DNA of 64,000 nt, from contig OZ005605.1 of the NCBI GenBank assembly GCA_963930655.1, positions 10,609,501 to 10,673,500 on the forward strand, in the 5' to 3' direction. Of this stretch, positions 11,075 to 23,000 are shown one piece after another. Made by a program: the position numbers and the translations under genes. The notes below the pieces were generated by a model. The model saw only the letters and a program-made list of their open reading frames with translations. It was not told the DNA's origin and ran no database searches. Within the stretch, counting starts at the first letter, position 1, and every line of letters begins with the position of its first letter. The stretch is from Myrica gale. Its lineage: Eukaryota > Streptophyta > Magnoliopsida > Fagales > Myricaceae.

Positions 11075-14000
11075 CTGGGGAAAAAAAAAGGAAGAAATTA
11101 CTGCATGCTAACAAAAAGCACCTTGGTCGATTAAAGCAATCACATTTCAGTATCTATATCATTTTATGTATTCCTATAAAAATACGCAAGTAGATATCTT
11201 CGTGTCTATATGTGCATTTGTGATGCACACATACACCATGGCTAGTTATCATACTTAAACACGTCCACAACCCAAATTAAGCATGGTAAAACTAATACTC
11301 GCCCATATTAAAGCCATTGCCACATGTGGAAGACATTGGGTAGGAATTTTTCCTGAAGCTTGTAAACCTGAAGGCCCCATGGCAAGCACATCATGATAAA
11401 GATTGAGGTCTCTTCAGATACATGATGGAAACAGTGGAATATAATTCACTGATAAATTTGTCTCCTATGGGAGAAATGAGTGATAAACTTGCAAGAGACT
11501 CTGATATAAGCACCGTGACAAGGAATGACTACCACCGGTGGCCACCACTAGTGGCGGAGCACCGCCACTTATAGCGGTGTCAGGAGGGGAAGTGCAGAGG
11601 AAGGTCCTAGGAGTTGAAGGAGCATCACCACCCATAGAGGTGCAAGGCGGCGACGGATGTCGGCAAAATCAAGCCATTTAAGAAGGTATCCTAGAAGATT
11701 AGTTTCCTTTATAGTAAAGTTGAATAAATCATATCTTCTAGATATAGGGAATCTTTTTTAAACTCTAGAAGATTAGTTTCCCTTTGAGTTATTTTGAATT
11801 AGGCATGTAAATTCAAATCTCCTAGATTTGAGGGATTGTTTCTTAAAGATCTAGAAGATTTGATTTCGATTTAATTATGATTATGCTAGAGTTTTGTAAG
11901 CACTTAAGGATGCCTATATAAACACCCTTAGGTGTATTAGAGTAATTCATTCAGAGAGTTGAGTATTGGAGAGTCATAGAGCTTTGGGAGAGTTTTGACC
12001 AAACATAGGCACGTATATGATAGTCGGTGTTCAAGGCTAATAACCTTGCCATTTGGGATTCACTCTAGGCTAATAACCTAGTTTGGGTATTTGTACTTGG
12101 GTTGGGCTAATTAACCCTTGGACGATTGTTCTTGTGTTCCTGTGATTCTAAAACCTAATAATCCTTAGCCACGTTCTTTGTCTTTCATAATATATCTCAA
12201 ATGTTCTTCATTTTGATGTGTTAGATTCTTTTTTTTTCAGCTCGTATGTTGTCTAGAACGGTTTAGGAGGATCGATTGGCGTGATCATGTTCGAATCACT
12301 TGACAAAAGGTGGAGTTGTTAAGGTCGCCTAGACCGGGGTCCCTAACACACTAGCTCTAGTGCCTTCTCCTTTATCCTTGCCGCCTTCAAATCCTAGGAG
12401 TTCGTCTTCATCACCTTCTGATTCCCTACCTATTGCACTTCGGAAAGGTAAACAATCTTGTGTTACTCAACATCCTATTGGTCAGTATGTTTCTTATGAG
12501 TCTCTGTCTTCTTCATTTTCTTGTTTTACTTCCAACCTTTCTAGTATTTATGTTCCCAAGACAATGCAAGAGGCTTTGTTTGATCCTGGTTGGAGGATAG
12601 CCATGAAATTGGAAATGGAGTCTTTGCATCAGAATGAGACTTGGGATCTTGTGTTGTTACCTTTGGTAAATGTACTGTTGGTTGTAAGTTGGTGTATATA
12701 GTTAAATTCAATCTTGATGACTCTATTACTCAATTGGTGGCTAAAGGTTACACCTAACCATATGGTCTTGACTACAACAAAACTTTTTCTCTTGTTGCTA
12801 AGATTTCTTCTATCCGTGTTATTATTTATATTGCTGCTGATCATGACTAGTCCCTCTTTCAATTAGATGCCACAAACGCTTTTCTGCATAGTGACTTACA
12901 GGAAGAAGTCTATAAGGAGCAACCACCTGGGTTTGTTGCTCAGGGTGTATATTAGACGAGTGTTGTCGGTTGAAGAAAGAGTTGTATGGTCTCAAACAGT
13001 AACCGAGGGCATGGTTCGGGAAATTCTCTAAGGTTGTGATAAATTTTGGCCTTACGAGATGTCAAACTAATTATCATGTTATTCTTGTGGTGTATGTGGA
13101 TGATATAGTGATCATTGGGAACGATGCAAGTAGCATCTCTGTTGAAAGATTTTTTACAGCGATGGTTTCATAAAAAGGCCTGGGCAAATTGAGGTACTTT
13201 CTGGACATTGAAGTTGCTAGATCTAAAATAGGCATCAATTTGTCTCAAAGAAAGTATGCACTTGATTTGTTGTTGGAGAATGGCAGTCAGTATTGTAATC
13301 CAGTTTTTGGATACTCGTTGGGTTTCACATTGAGAGGCTGTATACGTATCATTCAGTATCTAGAGACGTCTCCCGGTCTTGGGATACTGTATAGGCGAAA
13401 TGGACATCTTCGAGTAGAAGGATTCCCTGATGCAGACTGGGTAAGTTCTCCTTCAGATAGACACTCTACTACAAGATACTGTAAGTTCCTTGGGGGTAGG
13501 GCTGTCCATGTCCGGTTTCGGTCCGGCCGGCCAAATCGGCCATTTTGTAGAGTATATAGACTGGACTGGACCGGACCGGTCATATAACCGGTACGGTCCA
13601 GTCTCCGGTTTGGGCCGGTTTGGAGAGGTATACTCAGGTCCGGTCCGGTCCCGGGTTTTCATGAGGGTAACCCGGAACCGGACCGGAATACACCGATTTA
13701 CTGGTCCGGTCAACCCGGTTTCAAAAAAAGTCCACCGGTTTGGCCGGTCCAGCCGGTATTTTGGACAGCCCTACTTGGGGGTGACTTGGTCACGTGGAAA
13801 AGTAAGAAACAAACTATGATAGCAAGGTCTAGTGCATAAGCATAATATAAGGCGATGACACATACAACAAGTGAATTGACGTGGTTGCAACATTTTCTCA
13901 AGGAGATTGGTTTTCCATCTCCAACTCCTATTCCATTGTTTTGTGACTGTTAGGCCAAAGTTGTTTTGCAAACAATTCATATTTGATTTTGATGATAACA

Positions 14001-17000
14001 AAAATTCTTAAGTGCTTTGAAGACTTTTAGATTTTACTTTGTCAATCCATTATTTTCTAAGATATATTTCAAAGAATTGAGATTATCTCACAAAAAGATT
14101 TCTAAGTGCACTTGAACACCATTACACAAGTTGATAAAATCAATTTTTCATATTGTAGGTCTTTAAAGAAGTTTTAGAATGAATTGGACACTTTCAAGTT
14201 GATAAGTGTCGACACATTGAGTGATGATGTCGACACATTGCACTTACTCCAGATTGCAGGATTCATGGTGTCGACTGCATTTTCAGACTGTGTTCAATGT
14301 GTTGACACATTGAAGACAAGTGTCGACACATTGCACTGTCTCCAGAGAGCATGTTTCCAGGCCAAGTTTTAATGTGTTAGCACATACCACCAATGTGTCG
14401 ACACATTGCACGATTTTGCAGATATCCTGGAGCGACGCCAACTCATCCAAAAAGTCTTCAAATGGTCTCAAATGACCTCCAACGGCACTCAAACTTTACA
14501 ATAAGACCCTTGGTGCCCTAGGAGCTATATATATAAGGAGATAGAGAGAGAAAGAGGACTTGCATCATTTTTCAAATCTACCTCTGATAGAGAGAGAAAG
14601 CAAGATTCAAAGATTTCATTTGCTGATTCTTCCAAGATCAAAGCTCTCATTGTTAAATCTTCTTCTCTTGCTCATCATTGAAGACCTAGCCTTCAAAGAG
14701 AGAGATTTCTTGAAGAAGAGACAACACACTTGCAAGTTCTCTTTGCCCTAACTTCTAGAGAGAGAAAGTTCTTTGAAGAAGAGGGAAAACCGTGTCTACC
14801 AAGAAAGCTTGCGCTCTTACTTGCCAAACCTTAGGTTTCATTAAAGAATCTTGTCTTCTTACACTTTATTGAGCTTTTCATTTGCTAATTCGGCTTAGAG
14901 AGTCATTCCACACGTTTTGTGCTTTACACTTGCATATTCGGCTAAGAGAGACATTCCTTATTGTACCCATTATTTGTAAAACATTTGAGTGTTGGGAAAA
15001 CACTTGGTCCTACTTGTAAGAGTAGAAGAAATCCCTTGGGTTTTGGGATTTGTGAAACGATTTGAAGCGTGAGCTCGAAAAACACTTTGTAAAGATTCCT
15101 TAGCATCCTGGAAGCTAAGGTGTATTCACTATTTGGAGAATAGTGAAGGAAGCCCAAGGAAGTCAATAGCCTTGGGGGTGGACGTAGGCAAGTGTTGGCC
15201 GAACCACCTAAAATTACGGTGTCATCTCTCTAACTATATTTCTCTTACGTTCCAGTACATATTCATACTTGTGAAGATTTATATTTTATCATTTATTGCT
15301 TATATTTGACATAGCATTAGACACTTTTAGATAAACATTCTTATTTGTTAAAGGGGTAGTTTTCAGATCTGCATATTTATCGAAAAAGTGATAAATTTTT
15401 GAAAAACCCAATTCACCCCCCTTTTGGGTTGTTAATTAAACTCACAGTGACAATCATGCAACTGTGCATATGGCATCTAATCCGGTGTTTCACGAGAGGA
15501 CGAAACATATAGAGGTCGACTGTCATTTCATTCGGGACAAAATACTCAATGGAGACATCTCTACACCCTTTGTGAAGACAAGGGATCAACTAGTGGATAT
15601 GTTTACTAAAGTTGTGTCTGGTAGCTGGTTGAAGTTTCTATGCTCCAAGCTAGATCCATGTGATATATATGCTCCAGCTTGAGGGGGAGTGTTAAGGAAA
15701 GTTTAATATATTTAGGGAAATGATCTTTTGTGTTTAATGCTTTGTCTACTATGTGATTCACCTATTCTCTATATAATAGATGTTGAAGGGTGTAGAGGAT
15801 TCCAGTAAATCATCTATTGATTTACGGAATCCTCCACAATTGTATCCTCCTTGATTGTAGGAGATGCCGTTGATTGTAGGAGATCCCTTTTGATTTGCTT
15901 TTGATTTATTGTAACGGTCGATACTCTCTGTATCCAGCTGTACGCTGGTTGTATAACAAATATTATAAATGGAAAACTTCTCCACCATAGTAAACTGCGG
16001 TGGTTCACAAAATACTGTCATGGTATCAGAGCTTTTTTGGACTAACATCCATTGATCCATTCATGGCCGACTCTTCTTCCTTTTCTTTCAATACCATGAT
16101 TCACATGGTCACCATTAAACTTTCTTCCACCAACTATCTACTCTGGCGGAACCAACTTCTTCCCCTTCTTCAATGTCAAAATCTCATAGGATTTGTCGAT
16201 GGATCCATAGCCATGCCTTCTCCCACTGTCACCTCTGATTCCACCTCCCAACCAAATCCTAAGTATACAGAATGGAAGCTTCAAGATCAACGTCTTCTCA
16301 GCCTTCTTTTTTCTTCCTTGACTGAAGAAGCTATGGCCGAAGTTCTTGGTCTCACCACCTCTCGCGATGTCTGGCTTGCTTTGGAAAATTCCTTTAGCCA
16401 TATTTCCAAAACTCGCGAACTTCGTATCAAGGACGACTTGCAACTGATTAAACGTGGCACCCGCAGTGTCACAGAATATTCTCGCTCCTTCAAGGCTTTA
16501 TGTGATCAACTCACTGCCATGGGCCGCCCAGTTGATGATACAGACAAAGTCCACTGGTATCTCAGGGGTTTGGGCACTGAGTTTGCTAATTTCTCTACTG
16601 CTCAAATGTCCCTCACTCCATTGCCGACTTTCACAGACTTGGTTCCGAAAGCTGAAAGCTTTGAAATCTTCCAGAAATCGCTGGAGTCATCTTCTGCGCC
16701 TTCAGCTACTTTCACCGCCACCAAAGGTTCCTTCTCTCACTCTCGGGGAGGCAGCAACTCCAAGAATCGTCGTTCTCGCGGCGGTACCTATGGAGGACAC
16801 GGAAATGGGTGTGGAAAACGGGGCACCTACACTCCTCGCTGTCAAATCTGTAAAACTGAAGGACACACTGCTGATTGTTGTCGAAGTCGCTACGATCGTG
16901 CTGAACCTACTGCTCAGCTTGCCGAAGCTTTCACCAGTGCATGCTCTCTCTCCAGATTGGTTCACCGACACTGGTGCTTCTGCCCACATGACACCCGATC

Positions 17001-20000
17001 CCTCTCATTTAGACAAGGTTGAACCCTACCATGGTACGAATTGTGTAATAGTGGGCAATGGTGCTTCTCTTCCTATTACCCACACCGACACTCTTTCTAT
17101 CCCTCATCATCTAAAACTTTTAGATGTTCTAGTTGTCCCTCGTCTCACTAAAAATTTATTGTCAATCAGCAAATTAACCTCTGATTTTCCTGTCTCTGTT
17201 ACTTTCTCTAATGATCGTTTTGTTGTACAGAACCGAGTAACAGGAAAGGCGGTGGCAACCGGTAAACGAGATGGTGGCCTTTATGTGCTGGAACGTGGCA
17301 ACTCAGCTTTTGTTTCTGTCCTTCGCAATAAAGCTTTACATGCTTCTTTTGACTTGTGGCATGCACGCCTTGGCCATGTCAATCATTCTGTTATTTCTTT
17401 TCTGAATAAAAAAGGACAGTTATTTCTTACTTCTTTATTGCCAACACCATCTCTTTGTTCTTCTTGTCAACTCTCTAAAAGTCATCGATTGCCTTTTTCT
17501 CCGAATGCTAATAGATCTCACTCTGTCTTAGGTCTCATTCATTGTGATATTTGGGGCCCCGTCCCTGTTACCTCTAATTTGGGTTTTGTCTATTACGTGT
17601 TATTCATAGACGATCATTCTAGATTTACTTGGCTTTATCCAATGAAATTTAAATCTGATTTTTTTGATATGTTTCTCCAATTTCAACGATTAGTTGAAAA
17701 TCAGCATTCTACCAAAATCAAGATTTTTCAAAGCGATGGTGGTGCTGAATTTACCAGCAATCGGTTCCAATCTCACCTTCGTCTTTTCGGGATTCACCAT
17801 CAAATGTCATGCCCCTATACTCCCTCACAAAATGGCAGAGCTGAACGTAAACACCGTCATGTGACTGAAACTGGTCTTGCCCTTCTCTTTCACTCGCATG
17901 TCCCTCCTCGGTATTGGGTTGACGCCTTCCGCACAGCTACCTACATTATCAACCGGTTGCCTATGCCTGTTCTTGGCGGTATTTCTCCCTTTGAGGTTTT
18001 GCATGGTAAGGCTCCAAATTATGAAAATTTTCACCCCTTTGGTTGTCGTGTCTATCCTTGTTTACGAGATTATGCACCCCATAAGTTTGCTCCCCGTAGT
18101 TTACCGTGCATTTTTCTTGGCTATAGTTCCTCTCATAAAGGTTTTCGCTGTTTCGACACAAACACTTCTAGGGTCTATATTACACGGCATGCTCAATTTG
18201 ATGAGACTTATTTTCCTTTCTTGAGCTCTTCCCGTGCCACCTCTCATACTGACCTTGTTTTCTCTAATTTCTTGGAGCCTTGTTCTCTTGAACTTCCTCC
18301 TACCACCTCATCTCCCACTACTACGCAGCCTACTGTTGGTTGTTGTCGTTATTGTGTTGATGACTTCGCTACTGAGTCTTTACAGGTTCCTCCTGCTGCC
18401 CCGGAGTTGGTTTCCCTTGACCATCAGCCTGACACTCTTATTACAGATTTCATGGCCCATCCCGGGCCCCCTTCTCCAGCCCCTGCTCCAGCACCTGCTT
18501 CTGCCCCTGCTCCGTCGGTTCCTCCTGTCTCTCATCCCATGGTCACTCGTGCTAAATCAGGCATTTTCAAGTCGCGGCATCCAACACATCTCAGTCTTGT
18601 GCATCCTTCACCGCTTCTTCATGCTCTGCTCGCCACCTCTGAGCCTAAAGGATTCAAATCCGCTGCCAAAAATCCTGCTTGGCTTGCTGCCATGGATGAT
18701 GAAATGCAGGCTCTTCACACCAATCACACTTGGGATCTTGTTCCGCGGCCCTCCAACACTAATATTGTTGGCTCCAAATGGGTTTTTCGAACCAAATTCC
18801 TCTCTGATGGCTCTATTGATCGTTTCAAAGCACGCCTCGTTGCCAAGGGCTACACTCAACTTCCCGGTCTTGACTACTCCGACACTTTCAGCCCTGTTGT
18901 CAAAGCCTCCACTGTTCGAGTTGTTCTCTCCCTTGTTGTGTCTCACAAATGGCCCTTACGACAACTTGATGTCAAAAATGCCTTTCTTAATGGCATTCTT
19001 CATGAAGATGTTTATATGGAGCAACCCCCAGGCTATGTTGACCCCCGATATCCTCTCCATGTTTGCAAACTAAAGAAAGCACTCTATGGCTTGAAACAAG
19101 CCCCACGCGCTTGGTTTCAACGTTTCAGTTCCTTTCTCTTAAAACTTGGTTATTCTTGCAGTCGGGCGAACCCATCTCTTTTCGTTTTTCATCGGAAGGA
19201 TGATCTCCTCTACCTCCTCCTCCTCTATGTTGACGACATCATCCTCACAGGGAACAATCCATCTCTTCTCAACCGATTTATTCAACAATTGCACTCCGAG
19301 TTTGCCATCAAGGATTTAGGCTCCTTGAGTTACTTTCTTGGCCTCGAGGTTTCTCCCATCAATGGCGGCCTTTTCCTCAGCCAAATCAAGTATGCTACCG
19401 ACATCTTAGCTCGCGCCCAATTACTTGATAGCAAACCAGTTGCTACGCCTATGGTTGTCTCTCAGCGGCTTTCTTCCGAAGGATCCCCCTTTGCAGATGC
19501 TACTCTTTATCACTCTTTGGTTGGAGCCTTGCAGTACTTGACTATTACACGACCTGATCTTGCTCACTTTGTCAATTCCGTTAGTCAATTTCTTCATGCT
19601 CCAACAGATGCCCATTTTCAGGCGGTCAAGCGGATTCTTCGCTACGTCAAAGGCACCCTTCATTTTGGTTTGACGTTCACTTCGTCTTCCTCTACGGCTC
19701 TAGTTGTCTATTCCGATGCCGATTGGGCTGGGTGCCCTGACACTCGCCGCTCCACTTCCGGTTATTCTATTTACCTTGGCGACAATCTTGTCTCGTGGAG
19801 TGCTAAGAAACAGCCAACTGTTTCTCGCTCAAGTTGCGAGTCCGAGTACCGTGCTCTCGCCCTCACTGCTGCTGAAGTTCTATGGCTCACTCATCTCCTA
19901 CGTGATCTTCGGGTCACCCTACCAACTCTGCCTCTCCTACTTTGTGACAACAACAACGCTATCTTCTTAAGCTCAAATCCAGTGTCCCACAAGCGTGCCA

Positions 20001-23000
20001 AACACATTGATCTTGACTACCATTTTTTGCGTGAACTTGTTGTTGCTGGCACTCTTCGTATTCAGCATGTTCCATCCAACTTGCAAGTCGCTGACATCTT
20101 CACCAAGAGTGTCTCACGGTCTCTTTATGTTTTTTTCCGTTCCAAGCTTCGAGTTTGTGTTCATCCCACTCTTAGCTTGCGGGGGGGTGTAGAGGATTCC
20201 AGTAAATCATCTATTGATTTACGGAATCCTCCACAATCGTATCCTCCTTGATTGTAGGAGATGCCGTTGATTGTAGGAGATCCCTTTTGATTTGCTTTTG
20301 ATTTATTGTAATGGTCGATACTCTCTGTATCCAGCTGTACTCTGGTTGTATAACAAATATTATAAATGGAAAACTTCTCCACCATAGTAAACTGCAGTGG
20401 TTCACAAATTACTTTCAAAGGGAAAGAGGAATTATCTCTTTCTCCACTTTTGCTAAACCCTAACAGATTCTAACATAAAGTATGCAGTCAAAGATAGAAT
20501 CACATCAATGGGAGAGGTAATGTGAAATGTGAATGACAACATAGTACAAAGCTATAACGGATTCCAGGGCACTTTTGATGGTCCTATAAGGCAACACCAA
20601 TAATCTCTCCCAAATTCAAATACAAATGATTAACTTTCAAAAACAAAAACCTCTCCTTTATCCACGCTTCTATTTATTTCAACCAAAAGAAATGGAAAGT
20701 AGAAAGGCATAATGTGTTCCACAAAAATAGTAAACTGCAAAACTATTTTTGGACGTTCTAAGAAAGGAATACAGGACAAGCAATATGGAATAGAGGGAAT
20801 AAGCATACTAATCATGAGAATTACACAAAAGGCACTAAGATGATAGTCCTTATCTCATCATTTGGCGCACAGATTTTGGTATATCTTAATGGATGACTCA
20901 ACCTAATCAGAATAACGCCTACATACCTAATGATGGAGGCTTTGACGCAAAATGTATAGATCCCAATGTTGATGAGTCGGAGAAAGCAATTAGTATCATA
21001 TGCCCATCAGGATCCCATGCCGCTCCCTGAGTTTAAAATAACAAAGCAGCAAACACAAGCCGAAGAGAATCAAATAAGCAAATGTATAGAACAAATGGAA
21101 ATGCATCAACAATTTCAACTTCCATATTTTCTGCTATAATAAGAGGAAGCTATTCTCCTTCCCTTTTTACCACTTTTTTTTTTACTAAAAAAGATATCTT
21201 CACCTATACGCAACAATACAGTAGAGAGACAGCCAAAGGGTTCGGCACATAGCCCAAAAATACATAAATGACCCAAAGGCCAAAACCAACACCATTAGAG
21301 ACAGTGGAGGAGCTGCCAGTTGCTGGAACAAGGGTGCAGACAAGGTAGACTTCGGTACCTTGGTGTCTACATCTTCCCAGTTGCTGCATCACTGAGATAT
21401 CCATTGAAAACCAGCTAATCAGCAACAGCAAAGTGCATAGGAGTAACAATAATGAGTCTAAAGTAGGCTTGGCCATCTCAAAGCCCCCAACAAACATCCC
21501 ATGCACTGGAAGCTGTGCCAAAAGGAGGAAGGAGAAACAAAAAGCCAAATGCGTGGCTTGATAGCTCAGCCTATGGGGGAGCCACGTGTGAGCCTCAAAC
21601 TCCGAGGGAAGGAAGAAACTGGGAAGAGGTCGTGGTAGATCAGAAGGTGAAGAAATTGGAGAGGGAGCACATGCATGACAAGAGGCAATATGCTACAGAT
21701 TGACCTTTCTAGGACGAAACAAGAAAAGGCTGAGAAACAAGGGAAAAAAAAGAAGGAAAAAGAGAGAAAAAAAATGATAGACAAGGAAGACAGGAGAAGA
21801 GAGGGAAAAGAGAGTTGGAAGAGGCCTCATGCAGGGAGGGGAGAACCTCACAAAGGAAGAACACACAAACAAAATTGTACATTGCATGGCATCAAAAATA
21901 ACCATGAAGAATGTCGTCTTTCTTTTCTTTGAGGAAAGAAATCTGGTTAGATAAACTGACATGTATAAGATCATAGTTCTACAAGAATACTGGTAGAAAG
22001 CTAGTTCAACTTGAGGCCTAAAATCATTAGGGGCAATGCAATTCTCACCCAAATCATGCATAAGTTTCGCAACGGAGACCTAGTCAATCCAGGCAATATA
22101 CTCTTTCATCTGCTTTATACACCAATAGCAGAAATGCGAGCATACTCTTAATTTCCCTTTTCAATCTTAGTAGTTCAAATCCAAGTCTCATCCTCAGCAA
22201 AAACAACTTCCCTCCCACCCTGGCCCCAAAAAAGGAGAAACAAAAGGGCACAATGCTATTTGAGGGCAAGACCTATCTCTTGATTGATCTAATAGTGTTA
22301 CTAAATTCAATGAAGGAGAGGAACACAAGTTTTTCTTTTTTCCAGCGGCACCATTAACAGTACCCTCTAGCCATAGCACACCTTAAGATAAACAAATTAG
22401 TTGAAGGGGGAAGGGTCTGGTCAAAGAACTCAAAACGCATAGTTTTAGGGTAAAAGTTTTAAGTTTGTATTAAAAAAATTAAAAAAAGTATATATTTATT
22501 ATTTATATTAATAAATCCGGTTCGGTCCAGATATAATCGGTTTTCCAAATCCGGTCCGGTCCGGTCCGGAACAAAAGGCTTTTTTGAAGAGTTTCACTTT
22601 CTAGATGGTTGGTGGTTGCTTGGGTTTTCTATGGTGGAATTTTTACTGCTTAGGCATGCGGAAATCAAGGTTAGGTTGAAAGGTGAAGGTTGGATGAGTT
22701 CTGTATTTAAAGGCAGAGATAAGATTATGGGTATCACATGTAGGCTTCCTAAGTATCACACCTATTGTGTTGTAGGCATCACACCTCTTACATCTCCCAG
22801 ACCTCAAAGGAAAAGCTAATACCTATCTTTAGTAGGACTTTGGCATAATGGATTTTGACAATCAACTCCAAACTAAAAAGGTAGTAAAACCACAAACAAA
22901 AACACAATTGCATAATGAAAACCAAAACAAGACCTAATAGTACAAATACAACTTATATGTCCCTCGATCGAATCCTCGGCGCTCACTTTCCCTAGTAAAG

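Larger units (their letters stand above)
12360..15681 (+). pseudogene. Old copia reverse transcriptase and RNase H, interrupted
   Basis: With the two insertions (13497-13773 and 13948-15446) ignored, the reading follows copia pol from the Pro/Ser-rich integrase-RT linker to the RNase H end [14 protein letters not shown] and DPCDIYAPA. Stops and frameshifts are frequent between 12660 and 13190. The catalytic YVDD is still recognisable. Each insertion duplicated its target (CTTGGGGG and GTGAC), which fixes the joints. Confidence 0.85.
15791..20417 (+). mobile_element. Young, nearly intact Ty1/copia element, 4627 bp
   Basis: Two 230-bp LTRs (15791-16020 and 20188-20417) differ at about six positions. 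They begin TGTAGAGGATTCC and end TGTCA or TTTCA. The 5-bp duplication AAGGG lies at 15786-15790 and 20418-20422. A primer-binding site, gag, the full protease-integrase-RT-RNase H order, YVDD and a polypurine tract are present. Six differences in 230 bp (about 2.6 percent) make it by far the youngest element in the window. The only evident lesion is a frame change between gag and pol. Confidence 0.96.
12349..20465 (+). mobile_element. Old Ty1/copia element, 5'-truncated and hit three times
   Basis: RT starts near 12550 ([18 protein letters not shown]), continues through [15 protein letters not shown] and [13 protein letters not shown] (near 13095), then [13 protein letters not shown]. RNase H ([22 protein letters not shown]) breaks at 13496, resumes at 13782 ([11 protein letters not shown]), breaks at 13947 within the CDN motif, and resumes at 15447 ([21 protein letters not shown]). 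The polypurine tract (GAGGGGGAG) and the 3' LTR (TGTTAAGGAAAG at 15690) follow. That LTR is itself split at 15790 and ends AACCCTAACA at 20465. Gag, protease, integrase and the 5' LTR are missing. Many stops occur, so this is the oldest layer here. Confidence 0.85.
11075..20926 (-). other. ALADIN intron 10, 9.85 kb, filled by nested copia elements
   Basis: Donor GTATGT is at 20926 and the acceptor CCCCAG ends at 11075. It holds a candidate solo LTR, an old copia pol, a hAT MITE, a SIRE-like solo LTR and a young copia element. Apart from these, 11075-11551 and 20466-20926 show no recognisable elements. Confidence 0.85.

Noticed and set aside
18234-19073. 279-codon open frame on the plus strand, Leu/Ser-rich
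   Set aside because: Shadow of the young copia pol in another frame; the real frame has integrase and RT motifs through the same bases.
21515-22061. Open frames on both strands in intron 9 (Lys/Glu-rich and Phe/Leu-rich)
   Set aside because: Produced by a purine tract on one strand; no splice context, no domain, and the frames overlap antisense.
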